Positions 35,370 through 43,909 of a DNA stretch of 64,000 nucleotides are shown here, in pieces. The position numbers and the translations under genes are program-made. The stretch comes from Cohnella sp. OV330 (GTDB lineage Bacteria; Bacillota; Bacilli; Paenibacillales; Paenibacillaceae). How positions within the stretch are numbered: the stretch's first letter is position 1; each line of letters begins with the position of its first letter. Under the pieces are notes generated by a model that searched no databases, had not been told where the DNA came from, and was given only the letters and a program-made list of their open reading frames with translations. Location of the stretch: the NCBI RefSeq assembly GCF_900112065.1, contig NZ_FOKE01000002.1, positions 556,513 to 620,512 on the forward strand, written 5' to 3'.

Positions 35370-35724
35370 GGTGTGCCTCCTTCAAACATAAAAAGCCGCA
35401 AGCGGCTGAAACGTTATCTATTTCCTTCTATTAGATGATAACCAAATCTGCACACCTTGACAATGTTCGCGCGGGGCTGTTCATCAAATCGCCACCTGTG
35501 CGCCATCGGGCCGACATCCGTCCGCCTTCAAAGCGTCAAAAAGCGTCGGCGTTTGTTGTCACCTTTCGCCCATGGGCGCAATACACTGTACGGAGACATT
35601 CGCCCAGGCGACCGGGCAGGCGACGACTCGCCGCGGACCGCCGCGAAGCAACAGGATGGCAGTCCGATTGCCCGCTCGTTTATTAACCCGCGCTTAGGCG
35701 CCCCCAATTAAAGGAGGATCTCCC
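35370..35724. other. 355-bp intergenic region, no gene seen
   Basis: Contains a small hairpin (AGCCGC / GCGGCT near 35391-35405) next to the ctaB start and a TTGACA at 35457 without a convincing -10. No ORF with SD or recognisable RNA. It separates divergent ctaB and gerQ and presumably holds both promoters. Confidence 0.5.
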
Positions 35725-36207
35725 TTGTACAATCAAATGGCTTGGCCACAGCGCAGCATGCAGCAGATGCCGATGAACGCAACGACCGCAGCACAGCCGA
35801 ACGTCGGCATGATGCCCGCAATGCCTTCCGGCATGGTGGCCGTTCCGAACGGTTCGATGCCGATGAACATGATGCCCCCGGCCGCTATGCCGATCTCTAA
35901 CCCCGGCGTGGCCACGTTCATCCCGGCACCGGGCCGCGAGGAGTCCTACGTCGAGAACATCCTGCGCATGAACCTCGGCAAAGTGGCCACGCTTTACATG
36001 ACCTACGAGAACAACAGCGAGTGGAACGCCAAAATCTTCAAGGGCGTCCTTGAGGCCGCCGGACGCGATCACATCATCATCAGCGATCCCGCGACGGGCA
36101 TGCGGTTCCTGCTGCTTACGCTGAACCTCGACTACATCACGTTCGACGAGCCGCTTAATTATAATTTGCCCTTCGGCACTGCGGGCAATCCGATCACTCG
36201 CCGCTAA
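35725..36207 (+). CDS. gerQ: Spore coat protein GerQ
   Basis: A 160-residue spore coat protein needed for proper localisation of the cortex hydrolase CwlJ; in Bacillus it is crosslinked by transglutaminase. The C-terminal half is strongly conserved (EESYVENILRMNLGKVATL, AAGRDHIIISDPATG, LNLDYITFDEPLNY). The N-terminal ~60 residues are Met/Pro/Asn-rich. TTG start at 35725 has AAGGAGG seven bases upstream. Expected to be expressed in the mother cell late in sporulation. Its 3' end overlaps the convergent gene at 36194 by 14 bp. Confidence 0.95.
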   Translation: MYNQMAWPQRSMQQMPMNATTAAQPNVGMMPAMPSGMVAVPNGSMPMNMMPPAAMPISNPGVATFIPAPGREESYVENILRMNLGKVATLYMTYENNSEWNAKIFKGVLEAAGRDHIIISDPATGMRFLLLTLNLDYITFDEPLNYNLPFGTAGNPITRR

Positions 36208-36511
36208 TCGGCGCGGTTCCGGGAGCGACGAAGTCGACGGGGGCGAAGGTCCACACCCTTAAGCCTTCCCGTCCCCCCTTCACCCATGAAGCCATCTCCG
36301 ACCAAGAACGCCCTTCGAGGCGTTCTTTTTTCATGGCCGATGCTTCTCGCTCGTCCGCGGGCCGACGCAGCTCGACGAATACGCCGGGCTGTTCCCGGTT
36401 TTCCGCCAACTCCGCTTCCTCCCATCTCGACGGCGTCTCGCCGGCCCAGGCCAGAAAGCGTTCCCTGTTCGTTTCCGGAATGCTGTATTCGCAAAACAAG
36501 ATTAAGGACAT
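36194..36511 (-). CDS. Small hypothetical protein
   Basis: A 105-residue soluble protein (MSLILFCEYSIPETNRERFLAWA start; FVELRRPADEREA and VWTFAPVDF later). The beta-alpha-beta look recalls dimeric ferredoxin-like monooxygenase/stress folds, but I cannot name a family. It is convergent with gerQ and overlaps its end by 14 bp. A 95-bp gap separates it from the divergent YfhP-like gene. Confidence 0.7.
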   Translation of the reverse strand: MSLILFCEYSIPETNRERFLAWAGETPSRWEEAELAENREQPGVFVELRRPADEREASAMKKERLEGRSWSEMASWVKGGREGLRVWTFAPVDFVAPGTAPISGE

Positions 36512-36606
36512 GCGGTTTCTTTCCCCTCATATTTGAATGGAGCGGCGCCCATACTATACCGATGCCGCGCCACGCGGCGAATCTGACGGCAAAGGAGATC
36601 ATGATC

Positions 36607-37590
36607 ATGGATTCCGGGACGCATCTCGTTTTCGGGCTCGGACTGGGCGGACTCGCCTTGATCGATCCCGTCATCGCCTCCGAGCCGTACGGCCCCGTCG
36701 CGGTGCTGATCGGCACGGTCGCGGGCTCCCAAGCCCCCGACTTCGACACCGTGCTGCGATTCAAGAGCAATGCCGATTATATCAAAAACCACAGGGGCAT
36801 GTCTCACTCTTTTCCTGCCATCGCCGGATGGGCGGTCCTGATCACGCTGGCGCTTTCGCTTATTTTCCGAAGCGTGTCCTGGTGGCATATCGGCCTTTGG
36901 GTGCTGCTCGCCGTGATCGTCCACGTGCTGAGCGACCTGTTCAACTCTTATGGCACCCAGGCTTTCCGGCCCGTGACGCGCAAATGGGTCGCATGGAATA
37001 TCATCCATATTTTCGATCCGTTTATTTTCGGCGCGCATCTCGTCGCCATTCTGCTCTGGCTCACGGGCTGGGCGAGCCCCACCGTGGTATTTCCCGTGCT
37101 GTACGCGATGTTGGCCGTTTATTATGTCTGGCGGAGCGTCGTGCATCGTCGGCTGTCGGCCCGCATCCCGTCCCGGGATCCCGAACGGCGCGAAGGCGAC
37201 CAGTACACGCTGCTGCCCACGCTGAACCTGCATCGTTGGAACCTGGTGCGTCAATCGACGGACTGCACGTTCGCCATCGGCGAATGGGACAAAGGCGCGG
37301 TGCACTGGATCGACCATACGAAGTGCGACGTCCATCCGGCGGTCGATGCGTCCAAAAAGAACAAGGACGTGCAGGCGCTGCTGAACGTCACGCCGTTTCC
37401 TTGCGCGCAAGTCCGAGAGCAGCCTTGGGGCTACGAGGTTCGCTGGATCGATATCCGGTACCGGCACCGCAAGCAGTATCCTTTTGTGGCGACGGTCATG
37501 ATGGACGCATCCTTTAAGGTCTTTCAATCTTACGTGGGCTGGCTCAGCGACGATCGCCTAGAGAAGCGTCTTCGCATGAACGCTTATTGA
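36607..37590 (+). CDS. YfhP-like membrane-bound metal-dependent hydrolase
   Basis: A 327-residue protein of the LexA-binding/YdjM-type inner-membrane hydrolase group. The N-terminal half has three to four hydrophobic helices and the His-rich motif NHRGMSHSFPA plus HVLSDLFNSYGTQAF; the C-terminal ~130 residues are soluble. Length equals Bacillus YfhP. Of the in-frame ATGs at 36601 and 36607, the second has AGGAG nine bases upstream and is chosen. A short terminator follows at 37623. Confidence 0.88.
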   Translation: MDSGTHLVFGLGLGGLALIDPVIASEPYGPVAVLIGTVAGSQAPDFDTVLRFKSNADYIKNHRGMSHSFPAIAGWAVLITLALSLIFRSVSWWHIGLWVLLAVIVHVLSDLFNSYGTQAFRPVTRKWVAWNIIHIFDPFIFGAHLVAILLWLTGWASPTVVFPVLYAMLAVYYVWRSVVHRRLSARIPSRDPERREGDQYTLLPTLNLHRWNLVRQSTDCTFAIGEWDKGAVHWIDHTKCDVHPAVDASKKNKDVQALLNVTPFPCAQVREQPWGYEVRWIDIRYRHRKQYPFVATVMMDASFKVFQSYVGWLSDDRLEKRLRMNAY

Positions 37591-37622
37591 CCGGCCGCTT
37601 CGCTCCCGTTCGCTTCGCGATC

Positions 37623-37644
37623 AGACGGCTTTGGCCGTCTTTTT
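37623..37644 (+). terminator. Intrinsic terminator of YfhP-like gene
   Basis: AGACGGC TTTG GCCGTCT followed by TTTT. Confidence 0.88.
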
Positions 37645-37702
37645 CGCGCGAGCGATCTTTTTTGCCCGCCAAAGGTTGACCTCGGCGCCGCTTAGGCGCA
37701 CA

Positions 37703-37732
37703 ATAAAAGCCCGAGGGGTTTCCTCGGGCTTT
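37703..37732 (-). terminator. Intrinsic terminator of SASP gene
   Basis: AAAGCCCGAGG pairs with CCTCGGGCTTT; on the minus strand it runs into CTTTTATTG. Confidence 0.88.
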
Positions 37733-37749
37733 CGGTGAGCTAACGGATG

Positions 37750-37974
37750 TTAGCGGCTGCCACCGGAAAGTTGTTGCTCGGCGATTTGAACCAGCTTCTT
37801 GGTGATGTAGCCGCCAAGGGAGCCTGCGTCGCGGGACGTTACGTTGCCATAGTAGCCGTCGGAAGGGATTTGCACACCCAGGGATTGAGCGGCTTCCAAC
37901 TTCATGTTTTCCAGCGCTTGGCGGGCTTGCGGGACCAGAACTTGATTACGGGAACCGGAGCTATTGCTTGCCAT
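37750..37974 (-). CDS. Alpha/beta-type small acid-soluble spore protein
   Basis: A 74-residue SASP that coats and protects spore-core DNA and is degraded by Gpr at germination. The two conserved signature segments are present: EAAQSLGV (with the nearby Gpr-type cleavage region) and GYYGNVTSRDAGSLGGYITKKLV. The N terminus is Ser/Asn-rich. Expected sigma-G (forespore) control. Own terminator at 37703. Divergent from the small DUF5325-like gene. Confidence 0.96.
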   Translation of the reverse strand: MASNSSGSRNQVLVPQARQALENMKLEAAQSLGVQIPSDGYYGNVTSRDAGSLGGYITKKLVQIAEQQLSGGSR

Positions 37975-38078
37975 GATTGATATTTCTCCTTTCGTCCTGC
38001 TTAGAGTGGTGTTGGTTGCAAGCTTGCGTTGTTATTATGCTATGCTTGAAGAAAACTATACTCGGAGGTGAACACATT

Positions 38079-38264
38079 TTGAACAAACCTTTGGGACTTT
38101 TGTTCGCGGTCGTCTCGATGCTGCTTTTGCTCGGTACGGCGATATCGATCGATTATAACGGATGGCTCGCATCCGGCTTGGCCGTGCTGGCATTCGCCTT
38201 CATCGGCTGGGGCTTCACGCTCAAGTCGAAGATCTCGAAGCGGCGGGAGATTAGACAGCGCTAA
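38079..38264 (+). CDS. Small membrane protein (DUF5325-like)
   Basis: A 61-residue protein with two hydrophobic helices (GLLFAVVSMLLLLGTAIS and WLASGLAVLAFAFIGWGF) and a basic C-terminal tail KSKISKRREIRQR. It resembles the DUF5325/YlaF group of Bacillus. TTG start at 38079 has GGAGG ten bases upstream; longer in-frame starts upstream lack an SD. A strong terminator follows. Confidence 0.75.
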   Translation: MNKPLGLLFAVVSMLLLLGTAISIDYNGWLASGLAVLAFAFIGWGFTLKSKISKRREIRQR

Positions 38265-38272
38265 TCGCAAAT

Positions 38273-38317
38273 GAAAAGGCCTGCATGCCTCCTCGAAGGA
38301 GCATGCAGGCCTTTTTT
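38273..38317. terminator. Bidirectional terminator between DUF5325-like gene and trpS
   Basis: AAAAGGCCTGCATGC pairs with GCATGCAGGCCTTTTTTT; fits both convergent genes. Confidence 0.92.
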
Positions 38318-38324
38318 TCGCTTC

Positions 38325-39332
38325 TTATTTGAGCGGCGGCAGGAAGCCCATCGCTTCCTTCACCTCGGACAGCGTCTTCGCCGCGACTGCGCGCGCCCGC
38401 TCGGCGCCTTGCTGGAGGATGCGGTGAATCTCCCCCGACGAGCGGATCTCGGCGTAGCGGCGCTGCAGCGGCTCCAGCACGCCGACGACCTGTTCTGCGA
38501 GATCTTTCTTGAAGTCCCCGTAGCCCTTGCCCTCGTAACGGTTCTGAATGTCCGCGATCGACTCTCCCGAGCAGTTCGCGTATATGCTGAGAAGGTTGCT
38601 GATCTCCGGCTTGTTCTGCGGGTCGTATGCGACCTCGCGGCCGAGGTCGGTCTTAGCGCGCGACAGCTTTTTGCGGATGACGTCCGGCGGGTCGAGCAGC
38701 GCGATGTAGCTGCCCGCGTTCGGATTGCTCTTGCTCATCTTTTTGGAGGCGTCGTCAAGCGACATAATACGCGCGCCTACCTTGGGGATGAACGGCTCCG
38801 GCACGACCAGCGTCTCGCCGAAACGATGATTAAAACGACCCGCGAGATCGCGCGTCAGCTCCAAATGCTGCTTCTGGTCGTCGCCGACCGGGACAAGGTC
38901 CGCTTTGTAGAGCAGGATGTCCGCGCTCATCAGCGGCGGATACACGAACAATCCCGCGCCGACCGCGTCTTTGCCCGCCGACTTGTCTTTGAACTGCGTC
39001 ATGCGCTCCAGCTCGCCCATGTAGGAGAGCGTCGTCATCATCCAGCCTAGCTCCGCGTGCTCGTGCACGTGGGATTGCACGAAAACGGCCGCCTTGTCCG
39101 GATCGATGCCCGCTGCCAGATAAAGCGCCGCAACCGATTCGGTATTTTCGCGCAGCGCCGCCGGTTCTTGCGGCACCGTGATCGCGTGCAGATCCACGAT
39201 CATAAAGTAGCTGTCGCATTCGTGCTGCAGCGAGACGTAATTTTTCATCGCGCCGATGTAATTGCCAAGCGTCAGCTGTCCGCTCGGCTGGATGCCGGAG
39301 AGGACGCGCTTTTGTCCGTTTGCTTCGCTCAT
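38325..39332 (-). CDS. trpS: Tryptophanyl-tRNA synthetase
   Basis: A 335-residue class I synthetase charging tRNA-Trp in the cytoplasm. The HIGH-equivalent lies in SGIQPSGQLTLGNYIGA near residue 15 and the KMSKS loop in DASKKMSKSNPNAG near residue 195. Length is standard for bacterial TrpRS. ATG start with AAGGAG nine bases upstream. Expression is controlled by the T-box leader immediately upstream. Confidence 0.97.
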   Translation of the reverse strand: MSEANGQKRVLSGIQPSGQLTLGNYIGAMKNYVSLQHECDSYFMIVDLHAITVPQEPAALRENTESVAALYLAAGIDPDKAAVFVQSHVHEHAELGWMMTTLSYMGELERMTQFKDKSAGKDAVGAGLFVYPPLMSADILLYKADLVPVGDDQKQHLELTRDLAGRFNHRFGETLVVPEPFIPKVGARIMSLDDASKKMSKSNPNAGSYIALLDPPDVIRKKLSRAKTDLGREVAYDPQNKPEISNLLSIYANCSGESIADIQNRYEGKGYGDFKKDLAEQVVGVLEPLQRRYAEIRSSGEIHRILQQGAERARAVAAKTLSEVKEAMGFLPPLK

Positions 39333-39394
39333 TGTTCATTGCTCCTTCGGTTCGCAGGGATACGCGCGCTTGCTGGCAAGCTCGCGGTGAACGC

Positions 39395-39700
39395 AAAAAG
39401 ACCTCTCCGTCAAAGGGACGAAGAGGTCGTGGTGCCACCCTTAATTCGCTCTCGCCGATCGCATGCCGCCTATTGAAGACGGTCGCCCGACGCGAGCCTT
39501 AAGTTCCGGTAACGGGGAACGGACGGACTGGATGGGAACCTCGCGGTCAGGCAGGCATATGGCCTGAAAGACGCGAAAATTCGTTGCCCAGTCGGCTCCG
39601 AGATCCATTCGGCCTTGGAGGAACGCCGGTTCGCAGCAGCCACCGGCTCTCTGAAGTTCCTTGCCACGCTTACTTGTTCTCATCATCGCCTCGTATGTTA
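39395..39700 (-). promoter_or_regulatory. T-box riboswitch leader of trpS (Trp specifier)
   Basis: The leader carries the AGAGAGCCGGTGG...GAACCGG stem I elements near 39633-39655, the specifier context GAATGGATC with UGG (Trp) at 39605-39607, and the T-box AAGGGTGGCACCACG at 39428-39442. Directly after it the terminator stem GACCTCT/AGAGGTC (39400-39428) runs into TTTTT. Uncharged tRNA-Trp should pair with UGG and the T-box and favour antitermination, raising trpS expression. Matching the specifier to the downstream gene supports both calls. Confidence 0.95.
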
Positions 39701-39706
39701 TCGTCC

Positions 39707-39734
39707 ATTATACGCGAGGAACGTTAGAAGTCAA
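39707..39734 (-). promoter_or_regulatory. Sigma-A promoter of the trpS leader
   Basis: TTGACT (39729-39734) and TATAAT (39707-39712) on the minus strand with a 16-bp spacer. Confidence 0.85.
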
Positions 39735-39905
39735 CCGCCGAATCGGCTGCCGTAAAAGGCGACGAGATCCTCGCATGCATCCGCCAATTCGCTGTTCTGG
39801 AATCGGACAAGTCGCGCATATTTGTAATCGTTGACGGCGACGCGGCGCTCCGGCTTTGCCGGGCGAGACCCGCGCGCGTCCCATCGGAGAGGAGCGTGCA
39901 CGGCC

Positions 39906-41000
39906 ATGACTTTAACCGCGCTGCGCGGCGCGACTTGGGCGGCTGCCGCCGGATGCTTATATGTGGTTTGGAAACTGAATCCGAACTGGCCGTCCGTCTT
40001 TTTTCGTTCTTTCTTTTCCGTCCTGCTCGACGCGTTTCCCTTTCTCGTGCTCGGCGCCCTGGTCTCCGCGGCGCTGGAGACGTTCGTGAGCGACAAACTC
40101 GTCCGCGCCGCCGCTCCCAAGAGCCGGCTGGGCGGCGTGCTGTTCGGCAGCCTGCTCGGCCTCGCGCTCCCGCTGTGCGAGTGCGGCATGATCCCCGTCG
40201 CCCGCCGCCTGATCCGCAAAGGACTGCCTGCATACATCGGCATCGTCTATATCATCGCCGGCCCGGTCGTCAATCCCATCGTCTTCGCGTCCACGGTTGC
40301 CGCGTTTGACGGCGATCCGTCGATGGCCTTCGCCCGCTTGCTGCTCGCCCTGGCCGTCGCGATAGCCGCAGGCACGGCCCTGCTGCTCTTCCTGCGGCGA
40401 AACCCGCTCAAGGAAGAGGCAGGTCCGATCGGATGCACACATGGGCATGAGCACGGCCATAGTCATGAGCATGAGCATGGGCACGGGCACGGGCATGAGC
40501 ACGGGCACGGGCACGGGCACGGGCACGGGCACGGGCACGGGCACGGGCATGGGGCTTCCAAGGCGGCGGGGCGGCGCGCGCGCATGTCGACGGTCCTCTC
40601 GTCCATCTCCTCCCATGCCATGATCGACCTTCGCGACATGGGGAATTATTTATTGATCGGAGCCGCATTGACGGCACTCGTTCAGACCGTGCTTCGGTCG
40701 CAGACATTGGAGGCCGCGGCGGGCCACAACTGGTTGTCGCATATTTTCCTGATGGGCTTCGCATTCCTGCTCTCTCTTTGCTCCACATCCGACGCCTTCG
40801 TGGCAGCACCTCTCGACGGCTTATTCCATCCCGGGGCCATTCTTGCCTTCCTCGTCTTCGGACCCATGATCGACCTCAAGGGCTTGACCGTCATGCTGTC
40901 CGTCTTCCGCAAAGGCTTCGTCATCCGGTTCGCGCTGCTCGTCTTCGCGCTCGTGCTGGCCGGCTCGATCTTGGCCGAAAGACTGCGGTTGCTGAATTGA
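39906..41000 (+). CDS. DUF318/YraQ-type permease with His-Gly metal loop
   Basis: A 364-residue permease with two blocks of about four helices each, containing LPLCECGMIPVARRLIRKGLP in the first and SLCSTSDAFVAAPLDGLFHPGA in the second, as in YraQ/YcgR permeases. The cytoplasmic or outer loop between the blocks is a ~40-residue tract of alternating His and Gly/Glu, a probable divalent metal (Zn, Ni, Co) binding loop. The DUF1980 partner (YcgQ) that usually accompanies YcgR is absent. Start ATG 39906; GAGGAG lies 11 bases upstream, so an upstream GTG is possible. Confidence 0.88.
   Translation: MTLTALRGATWAAAAGCLYVVWKLNPNWPSVFFRSFFSVLLDAFPFLVLGALVSAALETFVSDKLVRAAAPKSRLGGVLFGSLLGLALPLCECGMIPVARRLIRKGLPAYIGIVYIIAGPVVNPIVFASTVAAFDGDPSMAFARLLLALAVAIAAGTALLLFLRRNPLKEEAGPIGCTHGHEHGHSHEHEHGHGHGHEHGHGHGHGHGHGHGHGHGASKAAGRRARMSTVLSSISSHAMIDLRDMGNYLLIGAALTALVQTVLRSQTLEAAAGHNWLSHIFLMGFAFLLSLCSTSDAFVAAPLDGLFHPGAILAFLVFGPMIDLKGLTVMLSVFRKGFVIRFALLVFALVLAGSILAERLRLLN
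40441..40552 (+). repeat. GGGCAC hexanucleotide repeat inside permease gene
   Basis: From 40503 to 40550 the unit GGGCAC is repeated seven times perfectly and closes with GGGCAT; looser copies with GAGCAT extend back to 40441. It encodes the (Gly-His)n loop. As the unit is six bases, length changes stay in frame. Confidence 0.95.
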
Positions 41001-41034
41001 GCGCAATCGCCACGCGCGCTTCGAACGCGACAAA

Positions 41035-41067
41035 GAAGAGGCAGTCGCCGTCGGCGCCTGCCTCTTC
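41035..41067 (+). terminator. Hairpin after permease gene
   Basis: GAAGAGGCAG pairs with CTGCCTCTTC; no T run follows, so termination strength is doubtful. Confidence 0.45.
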
Positions 41068-41084
41068 TACTAGGAATCCCCCGC

Positions 41085-41501
41085 TCAATGCTCGCCGGAT
41101 CTGTCGCGCTTGCCCAATTTTTTGTTGTTTACATGAAATAAAACGTTTGCCATATTATAGTTCGATTCGAACGTCACGCTTAAGTATAACTTGCCTTGCT
41201 TGACTCCAAAATCATATGTAACTTCCCCATGCGTCCAGCTCGTCTTGCGCTTGATCGACTCCACCGCCGCTTTCCGCAGCTCGCCGATCGAGCTATCCGT
41301 CAGCCCATCCGGCTTGACATCCCCCGTCGTCCTGCGTTCCGCCAGATCGACCGGCAGATGGCGAATGCCGAACTTCCCGACGGTATCATTGCGCACTTGA
41401 AGGACGATCGTCCCGGCCGTCATGCCCTTCAACTCGCCTTCCATTTGCCGGAAAGCCATATCCACCTGCCTGGCTAGCGGGACTTCAAACTCATAAGTCA
41501 T
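41085..41501 (-). CDS. Hypothetical protein
   Basis: A 138-residue soluble protein (MTYEFEVPLARQVDMAFRQM start; IKRKTSWTHGEVTYDFGVK in the second half). I do not recognise a family. Its upstream region is unusually AT-rich for this genome and carries a good promoter (41569-41598) and AAAGGAGGAG before the ATG. A short perfect hairpin GGGGAG/CTCCC (41521-41534) sits in the leader between promoter and SD. Confidence 0.7.
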   Translation of the reverse strand: MTYEFEVPLARQVDMAFRQMEGELKGMTAGTIVLQVRNDTVGKFGIRHLPVDLAERRTTGDVKPDGLTDSSIGELRKAAVESIKRKTSWTHGEVTYDFGVKQGKLYLSVTFESNYNMANVLFHVNNKKLGKRDRSGEH

Positions 41502-41568
41502 AATTCTCCTCCTTTAATCTGGGAGATACTCCCCATTGTCGCCAGGTATTACCTACGACTTATGAATC

Positions 41569-41598
41569 ATTATAGGGTAGGTATATTAATTATTTCAA
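41569..41598 (-). promoter_or_regulatory. Sigma-A-type promoter of the gene at 41085
   Basis: TTGAAA (41593-41598) and TATAAT (41569-41574) on the minus strand, 18-bp spacer, in an AT-rich block. Confidence 0.7.
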
Positions 41599-41677
41599 CA
41601 ATAAATTTAGAAAATTCGACTAAATCACTTATTTTTTTCTCTATTTGTTACTTTTCAACAATTTTCATCAAAACGCA

Positions 41678-41708
41678 AAGAACCGCACACCTCAAGTGTG
41701 CGGTTCTT
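41678..41708 (-). terminator. Terminator of pepF-like gene
   Basis: AAGAACCGCACAC pairs with GTGTGCGGTTCTT around five bases; on the minus strand it continues TTGCGTTTTG. Confidence 0.85.
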
Positions 41709-41742
41709 CCGCTCGCTTTCCCATATCGCTATCCTTGAACGC

Positions 41743-43533
41743 TTAACGCGCGCACAGCGCTTCGAACGCATCGACGTCAGCCGTCGCGCGGCGCACGGCC
41801 GCCTGCCAGAAAGCCGGTTTGTCGAGTTCGACGCCCAGATGGCGCCTGCCGAGCTCCTCGACGGTCATCAGGCCGGTATCCCGCAGCAGCCGGTCGTAGC
41901 GCTCGTGGAAGCCCGGACCTTCGGCTTCGGCCACGGCCGCGATGCCCGTGCTGAACAAGTACCCGAATGTGTAAGGGAAATTGTAAAACGGCACGTCCGT
42001 CGCATAAAAGTGCAGCTTGGCCGCCCAGAAGTGCGGATGCCAAGACGCCAAAGCATCCCCGAACGCTTCCTTTTGCGCCGCGACCATCAGCTCGTTCAGC
42101 GCCTCGGCGTCGAGCATCCCGCTCTTGCGCGCTTCGTAGAATCTAGTCTCGAACAGGAACCTCGCTCGAATGTTGTTGCAGAACGCCGAAGCCCGCTGCA
42201 GCCGCTCGTCGAGCAGCGAGAGCCGCTCCGCGTCGCTGCCTGCAGCACGCAGCAGCGCATCGCTCACGAGCCCTTCGGCGAACGTAGATGCCGTCTCGGC
42301 GACGTTCATCGCGTAGTTCCGTCCGAACTGCGGCAAGCCGTCCACGCAGACGTCGTGGTAGGCGTGCCCCAACTCGTGAGCCAGCGTCGAGACGTTGTCG
42401 GGCGTTCCGGAGTACGTCATGAAGATGCGTGTCTCCCCGGTTAACGGGAAGTCGGTGCAGAAGCCGCCTGGCCGCTTGCCCGCCCGGTCTTCGGCTTCGA
42501 TCCAGCGCCCGCCGAACGCGCGCTCGGCAAGCTTGGCCTGCGCGGGCGAGAAGCTGCCGAAGGCGTCCTTGATCAGCGCGGCCGCTTCGTCGTAGCCGAT
42601 CGCGCCTCCTTCCGCGCCTACCGGCGCCGACACGTCGTGCCAATCGAGACGTTCCTTGCCGAGCAGCCGGGCCTTGGCCGCCATGTAGCGCTTGAGCGGC
42701 TCCATCCCGCCCGAGACGCCCTCCCACATCGCATCCAGCGTATCCCGGCTCATCCGGTTGATGAGCAGCGGCTCCTTCAGCGGATCCTGCCACCCGCGCG
42801 CCTGATACAGCTTCAGGCGGAAGCCCGCAAGCCGGTTCAGCGCGTCCGCCGCGAGATCCGCTTGTCCGGCCCAGGCCGCTTCCCACTTGGCGCCCATCTC
42901 GTCGCGCACCTGCTGGCTCGGATGCGACAGCTTGTTGAAGGCCTGCCCCGCGGACAACGTCTTGACCGTGCCGTCTTCTTCCCATGGAATGGCGATTCGG
43001 CTGACGATGGTCTGATAGTTCTCGCCCCAGCCGTGGTAGCCGTCGACGGCCAGTTCGCTGGCGAGCGCCTCAAGGGCGGGCGGCAGCTTCTCCTTGACGA
43101 AGTCCCGCCGCTCGCGGACGACGAAGGCGATCTCGGAGACGGGCTCCGAGGCGATCCAAGCCTCGAGCCGCTCCTCCGGCACCAGAGCCAACGCCGCATC
43201 ATACAGATCGAGCGACTGGCCGAGCTTGGCGGACAACGTCTGGAGCTTCTCCGTCCAAGCCGTCGCCTTGCGGTCCTCCATATTTTGCGCGGACAGGCAG
43301 CCGACGTAGGAGAACGCCTCCCGCAACCGGGCCATAAGGTCCTGCAGCCTGGACGTCCAATCGTTCAATGCCTCGTCGCTCGCAACCTCGCCTTCGCCGG
43401 CGGCTTGAAGCTCCGCGAGCAGCGCGACTGTCTCCTTTTCCAGCGCTTCCGAGAACGCAGCAAATTCCGGGGATTCGGAACCCCCGGAGAAAATTTTGTC
43501 CAGATCCCATATCTGGGAGTAGCTGTCCGTCAT
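41743..43533 (-). CDS. M3-family oligoendopeptidase (PepF-like)
   Basis: A 596-residue cytosolic zinc metallopeptidase cleaving short peptides. The zinc motif HELGHAYH (HExxH) is near residue 390, with the third ligand Glu expected in FAEGLVSDALL about 25 residues later. The N-terminal helical half has the EALASELAVDGYHGWGENY region typical of PepF. ATG start at 43533 without a strong SD. Monocistronic with its own terminator. Confidence 0.92.
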   Translation of the reverse strand: MTDSYSQIWDLDKIFSGGSESPEFAAFSEALEKETVALLAELQAAGEGEVASDEALNDWTSRLQDLMARLREAFSYVGCLSAQNMEDRKATAWTEKLQTLSAKLGQSLDLYDAALALVPEERLEAWIASEPVSEIAFVVRERRDFVKEKLPPALEALASELAVDGYHGWGENYQTIVSRIAIPWEEDGTVKTLSAGQAFNKLSHPSQQVRDEMGAKWEAAWAGQADLAADALNRLAGFRLKLYQARGWQDPLKEPLLINRMSRDTLDAMWEGVSGGMEPLKRYMAAKARLLGKERLDWHDVSAPVGAEGGAIGYDEAAALIKDAFGSFSPAQAKLAERAFGGRWIEAEDRAGKRPGGFCTDFPLTGETRIFMTYSGTPDNVSTLAHELGHAYHDVCVDGLPQFGRNYAMNVAETASTFAEGLVSDALLRAAGSDAERLSLLDERLQRASAFCNNIRARFLFETRFYEARKSGMLDAEALNELMVAAQKEAFGDALASWHPHFWAAKLHFYATDVPFYNFPYTFGYLFSTGIAAVAEAEGPGFHERYDRLLRDTGLMTVEELGRRHLGVELDKPAFWQAAVRRATADVDAFEALCAR

Positions 43534-43665
43534 CTATGATCCCGTCCTCTCTCGCGTTGCCGGCGATCGGCGTACCGATTGCCATCGGCACCCGGACATT
43601 GTCAGCCCGTCCCATCTATTGTATCGTTAATGGACACGGTTTCGCCAGAGAGGAGAGGGGAAGAC

Positions 43666-43902
43666 ATGATCCCATTTCGCAACAGCTTGCCTTACGACAT
43701 CCAGATGAACGAGGTATACGCCTCCGAATGCCCGTTCTGCCGCCAATCCCACGTTCGCCTGCCGATGAAGACCGAGGAGCTCGACCAGCTGCGCGGCGGC
43801 CTCATGAAGCGCACGATCGTCATGCCTTGCTGCAGGTCGAGACTCCAGCTCGTGGACGCCGACAGCGACTACTTACTCGCGAACAAACCGCTCCGCGCCT
43901 GA
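43666..43902 (+). CDS. Small cysteine-containing hypothetical protein
   Basis: A 78-residue protein with CPFCRQSH near residue 23 and MPCCRSRLQLVD near residue 56, a pattern suited to binding one zinc ion (zinc-ribbon-like). GAGGAGAGGGG precedes ATG 43666. No named family recognised. It is convergent with the DUF2225 gene, 7 bases apart. Confidence 0.75.
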   Translation: MIPFRNSLPYDIQMNEVYASECPFCRQSHVRLPMKTEELDQLRGGLMKRTIVMPCCRSRLQLVDADSDYLLANKPLRA

Positions 43903-43909
43903 CCCGCCC

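Noticed and set aside
39731-39840. C-terminal fragment reading VNDYKYARLVRFQNSELADACEDL on the minus strand
   Set aside because: It looks protein-like but has no start or SD, overlaps the T-box promoter and the permease 5' region, and I recognise no family; at most an ancient remnant.
41521-41534. Riboswitch or RNA thermometer in the leader of the gene at 41085
   Set aside because: Only one five-base stem before the SD; too little structure to claim regulation.
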